A stretch of DNA of 64,000 nt from Haliclona indistincta (GCA_964017065.1 OZ024787.1:14188453-14252452); one strand, 5' to 3'. Numbered from the stretch's first letter, positions 52,201 through 62,977 are shown. Numbers and translations: made by a program. The notes: generated by a model from the letters alone, not told the origin.

Positions 52201-54812
52201 ACACCCACTGGTTGACTGGAACCTGGCGAAGGTGACTCGAATAGCAGAGGACAACCCGTCAATGACAGGATACTGCTTCACTGTGAGGGATTTGAAGACA
52301 AGTCAAAATTATTTTACAACTAAATTTTGGGCATTATGCACTAAAATTTTATATAATCCAACAACAAAATTAATTGTGACGCATTACACAACAGTACAAC
52401 TCTAAACACAGCAGAAGCACTTGTCCTACACTCATACATAGCTACCATTCATTCTTGCAGTGATGGAATCTCTAACACATCTAGCTACAAACAAACTAAC
52501 AAACACGTGTTTGAAACCTGTTTACAAGCAAAGCAGTCAACAGACCAGATAAATGCAGCATACACACACTTACTGAGGTGCCATCGTCCAGTGCCGTCCA
52601 TCTTACTCCTCTTCTTGTTAAAGCAACTCATCATTATTCCCAGCTGATCTTCAGCAGCACCAAATGACACCCCAGGGATCACATGACTTGGTGGACTAGT
52701 CATGCAGGATTGACCAGGTAGAGAGCCCACTATCAGAGAGTCTAGCACAGTGACTGATTTACCGCCCAGCTCATGAGCGACTGGATCGGGTCCGAACACA
52801 TTAAGACTGAGGCCCACTTTACCAGCAGCTAGCTTGAGATGAGAGGCGACTAGAGATGAAGCAGTACTGGAGAAGATAGCGTAGTCCCAGTGGTGGGTAG
52901 CAGTGAGCCCAGCGATGGAGGTGCATTGATCAGGGATGCCCAGTACTAATAGAGCCATCAGACCACTGTGGGCAGTATTGTTCCAGAACATTGCCTAGAA
53001 AAAATATACAAATAGCAACTTAAATTGTATAATACTAAAAATTTTGAAACAGAAAGCAAAAATTTACCAACATTTGTATGAGGTGATTTACCGTTTCATT
53101 GAGCATTGGTTGTTGGTCTCCATGGCAACGCTCTCCTCCATACCTGTAGCTGATTCTATTGGTCCCAGCGGCTGCATTATTACGCACTGTGTTACCACGA
53201 TCCACATCATATGTTGCCGGGAAATCAACCGCATGATTGTCTTTGGGACGATTTGGTTGGACGGTTGAGGTAACCATAGCGAGGTTGCCTGAAACAACAG
53301 AACCAGCCCCGCCCACAATAATACTGGAACCAGTAGTACGATAGACCACATTCTGTGAGACTGTCACTCCATTAGAAGTATGTACTCCGATAGCAGTATT
53401 GTAACCATGGTGTATTGAACACCCTCTTATGAAACTACCAACTGAATTACCAAAGTTGTTTCTGAATGCAATAGAGTATCGTGGGTCCCTGGGTGAGTGG
53501 TAGCCACCCTGACCACAGTGACGCACCTCAACACCCTCCATCTTGATGAAACCAGAGTACTGTATTCCCAGTGTGCTGCGATATCGACCAATCAGAATAC
53601 GGCACCCGTAATGATGGAACTCGAGTGGTTCAACAGGATCCTCTCCTCCTTGTATTAAGATGTTTCTGCTCAGTAGACCAACTTCAGGAGCCATAGTGCT
53701 ATTGTCATTCCACCATGGACTAGTTCCATTGAGCTGCTCAACATCTTCACTCGATAGAAAGCTGTGCACTACATGGTCGTGTGTCAGTGGTTCGTCCACC
53801 ATCAGTAGCTGAGTGTCTGGATCATATGATAGTATTGTTCGTATCTCTGCTTCCAATGGTTCATAGCTAGATGAAGCTATCACTATACGATCACCAGCTA
53901 ACCAGTCATTTACGTTGCCTTGGATACGGATGTCAGTGGAGGCAGCAGCAGCTGTAGCCGCTAGACGAGTCCATGGCTGAACCACTGGCTGACCATACAT
54001 GGAGACCTACACAACCAAAAAGTTAATCTATGCAACATGTACTTTTGTTTAAAATTTTTGTCATTATTCATACAAAATTTTAACACAAGCCTCAATTTTT
54101 TATAACAGTAAAATTTTAACGATGGACTCACATTTCCAAACACACCAACGGCCTTTGATCCCAGTATGACTTGGTTGCCTAGAGAGAGAGGGGCATCATT
54201 CCTGCGACCAGTCAATGTAATGGTGGCTTGATGGGTGAATGGTCTACCCTCCTCTCCTACTACAAGATGAGAGTTGCCCCCTCGCACCAGTATCTGTGAT
54301 GATGTCATAATGATGTCATGACCACACCTACTAGACCACACTCACCAGGTTAGCAGTGAAGTTGTAGTCTCGTTCGTCCTCAAACTTAAGCTCACCGAAC
54401 ACAAACACACGACCAAGAGGGGGTGGGGTCAGATCGAGCAGCATGCGCCAAGACGAGGAGATAGTGACGTCCTCTCCCTCCTTGGGTAGCTCACCTGTCT
54501 GCCATGAGTCAGGATTACTCCATCGACGATAACTAAGAGAGAGAGAGAACACGACTAATAGGACAGCTTACATGTAGCTGACAAAAGAGAGGGAGGAAGA
54601 GACAGACAGGGAAAGAAGAGAAAGAGAAAAAGAGAGAGTCATACTTGTCTTCTTGAGGTCCAGCGTTAGGGTCTGGAGGATCAGGGCAGCCATCAATAGG
54701 GCATGGTTCATATGAGTATCCCCAGACAGTGTCAAAATATTGTTGAGTGCGGTTAATACCAGTGATGAGATAAGTGGTAGAGTTAGTAGTGGTGTTATCA
54801 ATATGCCATGAG
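46211..54812 (-). CDS. PKHD1L1: Fibrocystin-L (PKHD1L1)-like G8/parallel beta-helix type I membrane protein, 3' 20 exons
   Basis: Exons: 54645-54812, 54346-54532, 54132-54293, 53092-54006, 52574-52994, 52054-52280, 51203-51318, 51021-51140, 50660-50862, 50315-50511, 49993-50136, 49248-49583, 48499-48939, 48039-48157, 47659-47986, 47320-47475, 46948-47196, 46615-46742, 46307-46468, 46211-46253. Every phase closes, 1606 residues to TAG. Order: G8 domain (RRWSNPDSW, LPKEGEDVTI, LLDLTPPPLGRV), pectin-lyase-like PbH1 repeats in the 305-codon exon (GVEVRHCGQGG, IRGCSIHHGYNTAIG, VSQNVVYRTTGSSI), MFWNNTAHSGLMAL/CTSIAGL block, two SEA-like stretches (the first with furin-like site NSPRNRRSLL), TM helix (LVLIIVIAASGGGALVAVVI) and a ~130-residue tail. 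Relatives are large ciliary/stereociliary or immune-cell surface proteins. The first exon begins mid-codon. No signal peptide or IPT exons were found before 55728, so the 5' end is unresolved. Confidence 0.75.
46780..46938. repeat. CTCTCTCCCTCCCCC microsatellite in intron
   Basis: Runs to within a few bases of the donor at 46947 (transcript strand is GAGAGAGGGGG after GTATGTACG). Confidence 0.85.
47503..47638. repeat. (GTGA)n microsatellite in intron
   Basis: GTGAGTGAGTGA run ending about 20 bp from the donor at 47658 on the minus strand. Confidence 0.9.
48217..48490. repeat. GTGAGTGGGTGGATGG-type microsatellite in intron
   Basis: 270-bp degenerate tetranucleotide array beginning right after the donor GTGAGTTAATTC at 48498 on the minus strand. 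Confidence 0.9.
49601..49912. repeat. GACAGACAGACA / GGTGGGCAAGGG minisatellite in intron
   Basis: Compound repeat with higher-order units of about 28-60 bp next to the acceptor at 49584; repeated open frames through it are artefacts. Confidence 0.9.
51337..51927. mobile_element. piggyBac-like MITE, copy 2 (intronic)
   Basis: CCCTTTAA...TTAAAGGG between TTAA 51333-51336 and 51928-51931; 591 bp. Related to copy 1 at 3277-3865. Sits in the intron between exons 52054-52280 and 51203-51318. Confidence 0.8.
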
Positions 54813-55727
54813 CTATGAAGGAAGAAGGAAATAATTTCATAACTGCAACATGAACCCAGTATTGGGTAAAAATTAATGCAATTTACTCGTGAAAACACAC
54901 TGTAATGTTTAGCTATAAACAGTTTCATAGAAAAAGAGGTATTTGTCTAAAATATTTGGACATAATTAATGATCGACTCCAGGCTAGTTTCGGCTACTAG
55001 GTCACACTTCAAACCAGCTAAAGCACCGCATCTTGTACTCTACGGTCACAATTGCACGAGGGTCGTGTCACATGCAACTATACACCGTAGAGCACTTGAC
55101 ACGGTGCTTTAAACCCTGCCCCATGGATTTTCCCAAGTTAGAATTTATTCTTCACTTCTCTAGTACTCTGGACCTTATTTCTAAGACCTCCCTTAAAATT
55201 TAGAATAATAGTTACATATTAATTTTGTTGAGTCAGTTACCATCAGTCAATATATGTCCTACAATCCATTACCCTATCACAGATACTGCTTTTAACAAAA
55301 TTTTTAACTTACACAAGGACACATCTAGTGAGGCGGCAAGAGTATTACTATAGTCAATATAAGATTCTATTGCGTATACTGTAGTCATTGTTCTTATCAT
55401 CTTAAGCACTATTGAAAAGAAACTGAATCTTGTTCCATGATTTTTACAAACAGTTGCGCTCTCTGTTTTACTCAATGAAAGTTGATATAAGAGGTGTATG
55501 AAAACCTACAGTAATGGAGCCACACCTGAGAGAGCTTATGATCGATCAAACACATTAGACAACATCATTACAGCAGTGCACAACACATAGCAATGCATGG
55601 GTATGGGTATTTTGAATGCATTAGCTGTTGAGCAAAATCACATGCTTTAAGCATAAAGCAGCATTCTTTCATTGCTGCATGAAGTGCATGTATTATACTG
55701 CAGCAGATCTGTAGCAGCAGTGTAGCT
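54813..55727. other. Spacer between PKHD1L1-like exons and 7TM array
   Basis: AT-rich. A minus frame near 55310-55400 (SYIDYSNTLAASLDVSL) ends at a possible donor and could be a further 5' exon, but the phase does not join naturally and it has no signal peptide. Confidence 0.4.
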
Positions 55728-56693
55728 ATGGTACTCAACATCACTGGAGTGGATAATCAACTCTACTATGATGTCAACATTGCTTTGAATGTCTGTTTCT
55801 TCATATTCCTATCTCTACTACCACTCCTGCTGTGTGTCTTGGTTATACTGGCACTGGTTCTTGCTAAGACTATCAATATCAAGATTCGAGCGCTTCTCAT
55901 CAATGTATTTGCAGCCGATATACTAAACTGGATCTCCAATGCCATCTTCTTCCTGGACTGGATAGTACGCTTGAACTACATTGAAACCATTTCATGTAAG
56001 CTCATATATGCAACCTATCTCATGGTATCTTTCTTGAAGTGTTTTTCCGCAACACTTTATGCAATCAATATCATCCTCTTCATAAAGTACGGAGAGAAGA
56101 AGCTAAAATGGAGTGTAATAATACCATCAATTGTACTCTCATGGGTTATGATATCGATAATATCGATACTCGTGTTACCACTCTTTCCACCAGATATTGT
56201 GCAATACCTCAACGGGATATGCTTCACCATATTCTTGTATACCTTCTACTTGGTAGTGAATGTTCTACTCAGTGTTCTACTCAGTGTAGTGTCGTTCGTC
56301 TTCTTGATCGTTCAGATAATTATGGCGATAATCACGTTTGTGTACATCAAGAAACACACACTTGAAGGAAATGTTCAAATCAAGAAGGCAGTTGCTAAAG
56401 TACTCGTGTATATCGTCATTGCATCAATTCTTGGTTTTATCGGCACCATAGCACCAGCTGTAACCTTCATCATAGAACTGATAGTAACTGGGTCTGATAT
56501 CGTGCCCCTGACTGCCAGAAGCTACATTCATGTATTCATATTCGGTGTTCCAGGCATAGCTACTCCACTAGTAGCCATAGCGCTACTCAAGCCACTTCGT
56601 GATGCAATAAAGACTATACCCAGGAACCTGTTCTGCAAGAGAGACAACACGTTTCACAACACGCTGGATACTGAACTAACAAACATCACATAG
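55728..56693 (+). CDS. Seven-transmembrane receptor, array member 1
   Basis: Single exon, 321 residues. Short N-terminus with an N-glycosylation site (MVLNITG), then seven hydrophobic spans. TM1 and TM2 flank a short loop (LAKTINIKIRALLINVF). A cysteine before TM3 (ETISCKL) and one in extracellular loop 2 (NGICF) could form the usual class A disulphide. After TM3 the motif KYGEKKLKW stands where DRY is expected. Intracellular loop 3 is IKKHTLEGNVQIKKAVAK. TM7 has GVPGIATPLVAIALLKPLRDAI with no NPxxY. Best read as a divergent rhodopsin-like GPCR of a lineage-specific family; ligand unknown. It heads a same-strand array of six. Confidence 0.75.
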   Translation: MVLNITGVDNQLYYDVNIALNVCFFIFLSLLPLLLCVLVILALVLAKTINIKIRALLINVFAADILNWISNAIFFLDWIVRLNYIETISCKLIYATYLMVSFLKCFSATLYAINIILFIKYGEKKLKWSVIIPSIVLSWVMISIISILVLPLFPPDIVQYLNGICFTIFLYTFYLVVNVLLSVLLSVVSFVFLIVQIIMAIITFVYIKKHTLEGNVQIKKAVAKVLVYIVIASILGFIGTIAPAVTFIIELIVTGSDIVPLTARSYIHVFIFGVPGIATPLVAIALLKPLRDAIKTIPRNLFCKRDNTFHNTLDTELTNIT

Positions 56694-57309
56694 TCATGTG
56701 AAGCAGCTAAACTAACATTATAATGCTGTGTGAACTGTGTGTGTGTGTAGTTAGTGCCATTAGTGTGTATTGTGAGCTGTACAGTGATACATAAATGTAC
56801 TATCAGTTAACACTTCCTGTACTCACATGCATAGATAGATTCTCCTATCCAGTGCTATACAGCTGTATCATTAATGGTAACCTTAGCCTAAGTAGTCGTA
56901 CAATTTAAACGTGCTAGCAAACACGTTCAGAGAACAGCTAACAACTATTCCCAGAGACACAACCTCGGGGGTGAAGCAGTCAACCGCATTCGAGGCAGAT
57001 TAAGAAACAAAACATGTTGATCATTTATCACTGGGGGCAGGGCGACAGGCAGCTACTCGAGAAAATAATTTAGTTCGCGTAGTGATCGAAGCCAGCGACA
57101 GACTTCAAAACGGATCAAGTTTTGAATTGAGCCGTAACAAATTATTCACTAGCTACAAGCATGAGTGATGAACATTAAACTCATGCATCTATATGAATTA
57201 TTTTACAGGTTAATTCATTGTAATGCATTGTTGTGATCAAAAGAGTTGCTGAAAGATCACATGAACTTTAATTCTCTCACTTAGTTATGCTTTTGCAATT
57301 TCTATTTTT
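56694..57309. other. Intergenic
   Basis: Spacer after array member 1; no gene seen. Confidence 0.5.
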
Positions 57310-57805
57310 AACCCTCGGCGCATGCGCGAGGGTTACAGTACTTGGTTTGTCATTCGTTCATTCATTCATTCATTCTGTCCAATGAGCTGCAGAGACCATC
57401 GCTCACTTCTGAAACTCGGTAAGGTATGAACAGGCTTAGCACGACAATGGCTTGCAATGTGACTTGTGGATTTTGCTAAACAACTTGCTCGTTGATTTTG
57501 CTAAAGTGCTTTCATTCTCGAGTTATGGCTGGCGCCCTCACCTTGACGGCCGTCTTTGACCTCTCTGACGACAAAAGCGCCCATAGTTGACTACCTAGGT
57601 ACTTGTAGATTCCATCTAAACTGCAGGACAGCTCTGGGGGTGTGTAGACATCTCAAGAAAAAAGCCTATCAAATCCAAGAGCACTTTGCTGTCTTCTGTT
57701 TAGCAGTACAGTTTCAATAGCAAGCAGGCTGGCTTTAGCTGCAAAGCTCCTTCTGAAAGCCATAACTAAGGAGCTAACTCTACAATGTGCAACACGCCGA
57801 GGGTT
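57310..57805. mobile_element. AACCCTCGGCG-ended element with terminal hairpin
   Basis: Perfect 11-bp inverted termini AACCCTCGGCG and CGCCGAGGGTT, 496 bp. The left end is also a hairpin (AACCCTCGGCGCATGCGCGA then GGGTT). A CATTCATTCATTC run lies just inside. A fragment of the same element is at 34441. Confidence 0.65.
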
Positions 57806-57935
57806 TTGTGAAATCTGTTCATTTTATAGGAAATTTATTTTTGGGAGTATTTTGTTGTGTGATAAAGAACGTTATGATAACTAGCTACACCTGGATGAGC
57901 TTATTATGAAGCTGAACAAACATCAAAGACAACAG

Positions 57936-58050
57936 TCTTTCATGTTATATTATCTTGATATGTTCATGTTATATGTTGTCTTTCATGTTATATTATCTTG
58001 ATATGTTCATGTTATATGTTGTCTTTCATGTTGTCTTTCATGTTGTCCTT
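57936..58050. repeat. ~43-bp tandem repeat
   Basis: TTTCATGTTATATTATCTTG plus GATATGTTCATGTTATATGTTGTC-like sequence, two copies and partials. Confidence 0.7.
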
Positions 58051-58216
58051 CATTTCATTATAAAAAAATTAATTATAAAACCAGTGCCTCAGTACGGTAA
58101 ATCTTGAGTGTTTGTTGATGAGTGAAATATTGTTTCGAATACTTTAAGAAAGTTTGCATAAATCAGCATTACTGAAGTGCATACCACAGCAAAATTGTAG
58201 CACCAGCATTGTAGCT

Positions 58217-59173
58217 ATGGTGCTCAACATTACTGGAGTGGATAATCAACTCTACTATGATGTCAACGTTGCTTTGAATGTCTGTTTCTTCATATTCCTA
58301 TCTCTACTACCACTCCTGCTGTGTGTCTTCGTTATACTGGCACTGATCCTTGCTAAGACTATCAATGCAAAAATTCGAGTGCTTCTCATCAATATATTCG
58401 CAGTCGAGGTACTTGGCTGGGTCTCCAATGCCATCTTCTTCCTGGGCTGGATAGTACGCTTGAACTACAATGAAATAATTTCATGTAAGCTGTTCTATAT
58501 GACGTATCTTGCAGCTGGTGTTGAAAAGTGCACATCTGGAACATTTTTTGCACTCAATGTCTTTCTCTTCATAAGGTACGGAGAGAAGAAGCTAAAATGG
58601 TATATCATACTACCATGCATTGCACTGTCATGGGTTATAATATCACTACCATCCATACTAATAGTGTCATTAGCTCCACCTGATACAGTAACTTACAATA
58701 ATGGGAGGTGTGTTATCAAGATACAATCAAATATATTTTACTTGGCAATAACTGGACTGCTGTACGCAGTGTCGCTCATCTTCTTGATCATTCAGATTGT
58801 TATGATAATAATCACGTTTGTGTACATCAAGAAACACACACTTGAAGGAAATGTTCAAATCAAGAAGGCAGTCGCTAAAGTCATCGCGTATCTCTTCTTT
58901 GGCTCAATTATTGCTTTCATAAGTACTATTTTACCAGCCTGGAGTTTCGTAATTCAACTTATAATTCCTGGCTCGACAACCGCAACCGTGACAACTAGAA
59001 TCTACTTGAATCGGCTTATCTTAGGTGTTCCAGGCATAGCTACTCCAATAGCAGCCATAGCGCTACTCAAGCCAGTTCGTGATGCAATAAAGACAATGCT
59101 TAAGAACCTGTTTTGCAAGAAAGACAACACGTTTCCTAACACGTTGGATACTGAACTAACAAACACCACATAG
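58217..59173 (+). CDS. Seven-transmembrane receptor, array member 2
   Basis: Single exon, 318 residues from ATG 58217, the start conserved in all members (upstream in-frame codons open only with TTG). Same plan as member 1. The N-terminal 75 residues, KYGEKKLKW, loop 3 (IKKHTLEGNVQIKKAVAK) and TM7 are nearly identical. TM3 (AAGVEKCTSGTFFALNVF), extracellular loop 2 (APPDTVTYNNGRCVIKIQSN) and loop 3 (PGSTTATVTTRIYLNRL) differ strongly. Confidence 0.75.
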   Translation: MVLNITGVDNQLYYDVNVALNVCFFIFLSLLPLLLCVFVILALILAKTINAKIRVLLINIFAVEVLGWVSNAIFFLGWIVRLNYNEIISCKLFYMTYLAAGVEKCTSGTFFALNVFLFIRYGEKKLKWYIILPCIALSWVIISLPSILIVSLAPPDTVTYNNGRCVIKIQSNIFYLAITGLLYAVSLIFLIIQIVMIIITFVYIKKHTLEGNVQIKKAVAKVIAYLFFGSIIAFISTILPAWSFVIQLIIPGSTTATVTTRIYLNRLILGVPGIATPIAAIALLKPVRDAIKTMLKNLFCKKDNTFPNTLDTELTNTT

Positions 59174-59479
59174 TCATGTGATGCAGCTAAACTAACATAA
59201 TGCTGTGTAGCTTTACTGAACTCTGTGTTTGTTTGTAGCTAGTGCCTTTAGTGTATGTAGTGTGAGGTGTATATTTCAATCATATTTTAAGATACCTAAT
59301 AACAGACCCATTGTCAAGGCTACAATGAACAATAATAAATACGCAATATTACGTTACGTACTATAAGTTCAACAACTCTCTTTGAAGTGGTGTAAATATT
59401 TTTTACACTTCAAGTACTAATGAAGAAAGAATGCATAGCTAAGTACGTCACTTGCAGCAATAGCAACAGCAGTGTAGCT

Positions 59480-59953
59480 ATGGACCTCAACATTACTGGA
59501 GTGGATAATCAACTCTACTATGATGTCAATGTTGCTTTGAATGTCTGTTTCTTCATATTCCTATCTCTACTACCACTCCTGCTGTGTGTCTTGATTCTAC
59601 TGGCACTGGTTCTTGCTAAGACTATCAATATCAAGATTCGAGTAATTCTAGTCAATATATTTGCTGTCGAGATAGTACACTGGATCTCCTATGGCATCTT
59701 CAGCCTGGGCTGGATAGTACGCTTGAACAATAATGAAATCGTGTCATGTAAGATCTCCTATACGGCTAGAGCGTACTTTACTCAACTTTTTATCACTGTT
59801 CCAGGCATAGCTACTCCAATTGTAGCCATAGCAATACTCAAGCCAGTTCGTGATGCAATAAAGACTATGCTTAAGAACATGTTCTGCAAAAAGGACAACA
59901 GGATCCATCCAACAGTGGACAGGAACACCATTGAACTAACAAGCACCACATAG
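59480..59953 (+). CDS. Internally deleted 7TM receptor (TM1-TM2-TM7), array member 3
   Basis: 157 residues from the conserved ATG 59480 (an in-frame ATG at 59420 would add 20). TM1, TM2 and the ECL1 cysteine (EIVSCKI) are as in member 4. The chain then jumps at SYTARAYF directly to TM7 (TVPGIATPIVAIAILKPVRD) and the C-tail. Relative to member 4 about 500 bp covering TM3-TM6 are missing, yet the frame is intact with no stop. It could be a dead copy caught early, or a short three-helix protein. It cannot be a normal GPCR. Confidence 0.65.
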   Translation: MDLNITGVDNQLYYDVNVALNVCFFIFLSLLPLLLCVLILLALVLAKTINIKIRVILVNIFAVEIVHWISYGIFSLGWIVRLNNNEIVSCKISYTARAYFTQLFITVPGIATPIVAIAILKPVRDAIKTMLKNMFCKKDNRIHPTVDRNTIELTSTT

Positions 59954-60487
59954 TGGGTGTCTTCATTAGCTGCTGCAGAGAAGCAGCACTGAACTGCAAT
60001 AATGTAGTGTATTGTGCAACATAGTAACACTGAAATCAGTCTAATCATTATTGCTGTAGTTATTGCTGTAGTTATTGCTGTAGAATTAGTGTATATTGAA
60101 GTATTACAGTGAACTGCACTTGTGACTGTTGATGGTTAGGAGAAAGGCAGCCAAGTCTGATAGAGCACAATTTAAAGGCATGATTCAGAGTAATCTCTCT
60201 ATACTGACACACATAATACAAGGGCATGTGGACACTGTATGTGAAAGCACACACACATGTATGTACGCCATCAATCACTTGATAGCATATTTTTAAGATA
60301 CCTAATAACGGAGCCATTGTCAAGGCAAGAATGATAATACGCAATATTACGTTAAGTACTATAAGTTCAACAACTCTCTTTGAAGTGGTGTAAATATTTT
60401 TTACACTTCAAGTACTAATGAAGAAAGAATGCATAGCTACGTAAGTACGTCACTTGCAGCAACAGCAGCAGCAGCAGCAGTGCAGCT
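59954..60487. other. Intergenic between array members 3 and 4
   Basis: Repeated after members 4 and 3 alike; includes the shared 5' flank (CAACTCTCTTTGAAGTGGTG, CACTTGCAGCA) found before members 3, 4, 5. No gene. Confidence 0.5.
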
Positions 60488-61465
60488 ATGGACCTCAACA
60501 TTACTGGAGTGGATAATCAACTCTACTATGATGTCAATGTTGCTTTGAATGCCTTTTTCTTCATATTCCTATCTCTACCACCACTCCTGCTGTGTGCCTT
60601 GGTTCTACTGGCACTGGTTCTTGCTAAGACTATCAATATCAAGATTCGAGTGCTTCTCATCAATGTATTTGCTGTCGAGATACTACACTGGATCTCCAAT
60701 GCCATCTTCTTCCTGGGCTGGATAGTACGCTTGAACAATAATGAAATCGTGTCATGTAAGATCTACTATACAACATATTTTATGGTATCTCTCTTGAAGT
60801 GGACTTCTGGAACTATCTACACGATCTATATCTTCCTCTTCATAAAGTACGGAGAGAAGAAGCTAAAATGGAGTACAATAATACCTTGCATTGCAATATC
60901 ATGGCTTGTGATATTGATCATGTCTGGACTGATTGGGAAATTTGGTCTACCCAGTTTTGCACATTATGTCAATGGAATATGCTCTGTAAACTCTTCATCT
61001 CCCTTGTACGAGTCATCTCTCTTGTACATTATATCAACTGCACTGTCCACTGTGCAGTCGTTCATCCTCATGATCGTTCAGATAGTTATGGCGATAGTCA
61101 CGAGTGTGTATATCAAGAAACACACACTTGAAGGAAATGTTCAAATCAAGAAGGCAGTCGCTAGAATACTTGTGTATATCGTCATCGAATCGATCATTAC
61201 TTTCGTCAGCTCTATCGCACCAGCAGTCAGCTTTGTCATGCGGCTCATAATACCTGACTCTATCGCATTTACAACTGCTAGAGCGTACTTTACTCAACTT
61301 TTTATCAATGTTCCAAGCATAGCTACTCCACTAGTAGCCATTGCAATACTCAAGCCAGTTCGTGATGCAATAAAGACAATGGTTAAGAACATGTTATACA
61401 AAAAGGACAACAGGATCCATCCAGCAGTGGACAGAAATGATATTGAACTAACACGCACCACATAG
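60488..61465 (+). CDS. Seven-transmembrane receptor, array member 4
   Basis: Single exon, 325 residues (MDLNITG start). Closest to member 3 in TM2, ECL1 (LNNNEIVSCKI) and the C-tail (NRIHPAVDRND). ECL2 is the longest of the array (GLPSFAHYVNGICSVNSSSP) and carries a candidate glycosylation site (NSS). Loop 3 and TM6-7 follow the family pattern. Confidence 0.75.
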   Translation: MDLNITGVDNQLYYDVNVALNAFFFIFLSLPPLLLCALVLLALVLAKTINIKIRVLLINVFAVEILHWISNAIFFLGWIVRLNNNEIVSCKIYYTTYFMVSLLKWTSGTIYTIYIFLFIKYGEKKLKWSTIIPCIAISWLVILIMSGLIGKFGLPSFAHYVNGICSVNSSSPLYESSLLYIISTALSTVQSFILMIVQIVMAIVTSVYIKKHTLEGNVQIKKAVARILVYIVIESIITFVSSIAPAVSFVMRLIIPDSIAFTTARAYFTQLFINVPSIATPLVAIAILKPVRDAIKTMVKNMLYKKDNRIHPAVDRNDIELTRTT

Positions 61466-62002
61466 CTAGTGGGTGCCTTCATTAGCTGCTGCCGTGATGC
61501 ACAACTGAACCGCCATAATGTAGTGTATTGTGCAACATTGTAACACTGAACTCAGCCTATTCATTATTGTTGTAGTTATTGCTGTAGAATTAGTGAATAT
61601 TGCAGTATTTAATGTCAACTGCACTTGTGATTGTTGATGGTTAGGAGAAGGCAGCCAAGCCTGAGCCAGAGCACAATTTAAAGGCATGATTCAGAGTAAT
61701 CTCTCTTTACTAACACACACAATACAAGGGCATGTGGACACTGCATGTGAAAGCACACACATGTATGTTCGTCATCAATCACTTGATAGCATTATATTAA
61801 GACACCTAATAACAGAGGCATTGTCAAGGCAATAATGAACAATAATAAATACGCAATATTACGCTAAGCACAATAAGTTCAACAACTCTCTTTGAAATGG
61901 TATAAACTATTTTTCCCACTTCAAGTACTAATGAACACAGCCTTAAAGAATGCATAGCTACGTAAGTACGTCACTTGCAGCAATAGCAGCAGCAGTGTAG
62001 CT
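61466..62002. other. Intergenic between array members 4 and 5
   Basis: Homologous to 59954-60487. No gene. Confidence 0.5.
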
Positions 62003-62977
62003 ATGGTGCTCAACATCACTGGTGTGGATAATCAACTCTACTATGATGTCAACGTTGCTTTGAATGTCTGTCTCTTCATATTCCTATCTCTACTACCATT
62101 CCTGCTGTGTGTCTTGGTTATACTGGCACTGGTTCTTGCTAAGACTATCAATATCAAGATTCGAGTGCTTCTCATCAATATATTTGCAGTCGAGGTAGTA
62201 TGCTGGACCTTTTATGGCATATTTTATTTGGCCTGGATAGTACGCCTGAACTACAATGAAACCATTTCATGTAAGCTGATACATGTAGGTTATTTAATAG
62301 TTTGCGTTCAAAAATGCTCTTCTGGAAATTTGTATGCGATCAATATCTTCCTCTTCATAAAGTACGGAGAGAAGAAGCTAAAATGGAGTGTAATAATACC
62401 ATACATTGTGCTATCATGGATTATGATACTGATATTATCAATACTGGTTGTGTCCTTTTTACCGCCAGATTCGGTGCGCAACCACAATGGATTATGTTTC
62501 TGGCGCATAGAATCATCACTCATAATCACAATATCACTTGTGCTGGTCATTCCACTTTCGTTAATCTTCTTGATCATTCAGATTGTTATGGTAATAGTCA
62601 CGTTTGTGTATATCAAGAAACACACACTTGAAGGAAATGTTCAAATCAAGAAGGCAGTCGCTAAAGTACTCGTGTATATCGTCATTGCATCAACTACCGT
62701 CTTTGTTGGCTCAAATATACCAATTGTCAGTTTCTTCATATGGCGAACGATCCCTGGATCTGTTACTGTGAACGGGACTGCTAGAAGCCACATTGATTCA
62801 CTTATTATTTGTGCTCACGGCATAGCTACTCCACTAGTAGCCATAGCACTACTCAAGCCAGTTCGTGATGCAATAAGGACTATGCCCAAGAACCTAGTCT
62901 GCAAGAAAGACATCAGGATCCATCCAGAAGTGGATAGCAACAACACTCAAACCACAGAAGCATGGGCACATAGCTAG
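62003..62977 (+). CDS. Seven-transmembrane receptor, array member 5
   Basis: Single exon, 324 residues. Family N-terminus, loop 3 and TM7, but a distinct TM2-TM3 region (VVCWTFYGIFYLAWIVRL, CVQKCSSGNLYAINIF), ECL2 (PPDSVRNHNGLCFWRIESS) and ECL3 (PGSVTVNGTARSHI, with an NGT site). TM7 begins CAHGIATPL rather than GVPGIATPL. The C-tail ends differently (NNTQTTEAWAHS) because the terminal codons diverge. Confidence 0.75.
   Translation: MVLNITGVDNQLYYDVNVALNVCLFIFLSLLPFLLCVLVILALVLAKTINIKIRVLLINIFAVEVVCWTFYGIFYLAWIVRLNYNETISCKLIHVGYLIVCVQKCSSGNLYAINIFLFIKYGEKKLKWSVIIPYIVLSWIMILILSILVVSFLPPDSVRNHNGLCFWRIESSLIITISLVLVIPLSLIFLIIQIVMVIVTFVYIKKHTLEGNVQIKKAVAKVLVYIVIASTTVFVGSNIPIVSFFIWRTIPGSVTVNGTARSHIDSLIICAHGIATPLVAIALLKPVRDAIRTMPKNLVCKKDIRIHPEVDSNNTQTTEAWAHS

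Noticed and set aside
55269..55475. Possible first exon of the PKHD1L1-like gene
   Set aside because: The best donor leaves a phase that does not join the exon at 54812, and no signal peptide is encoded.
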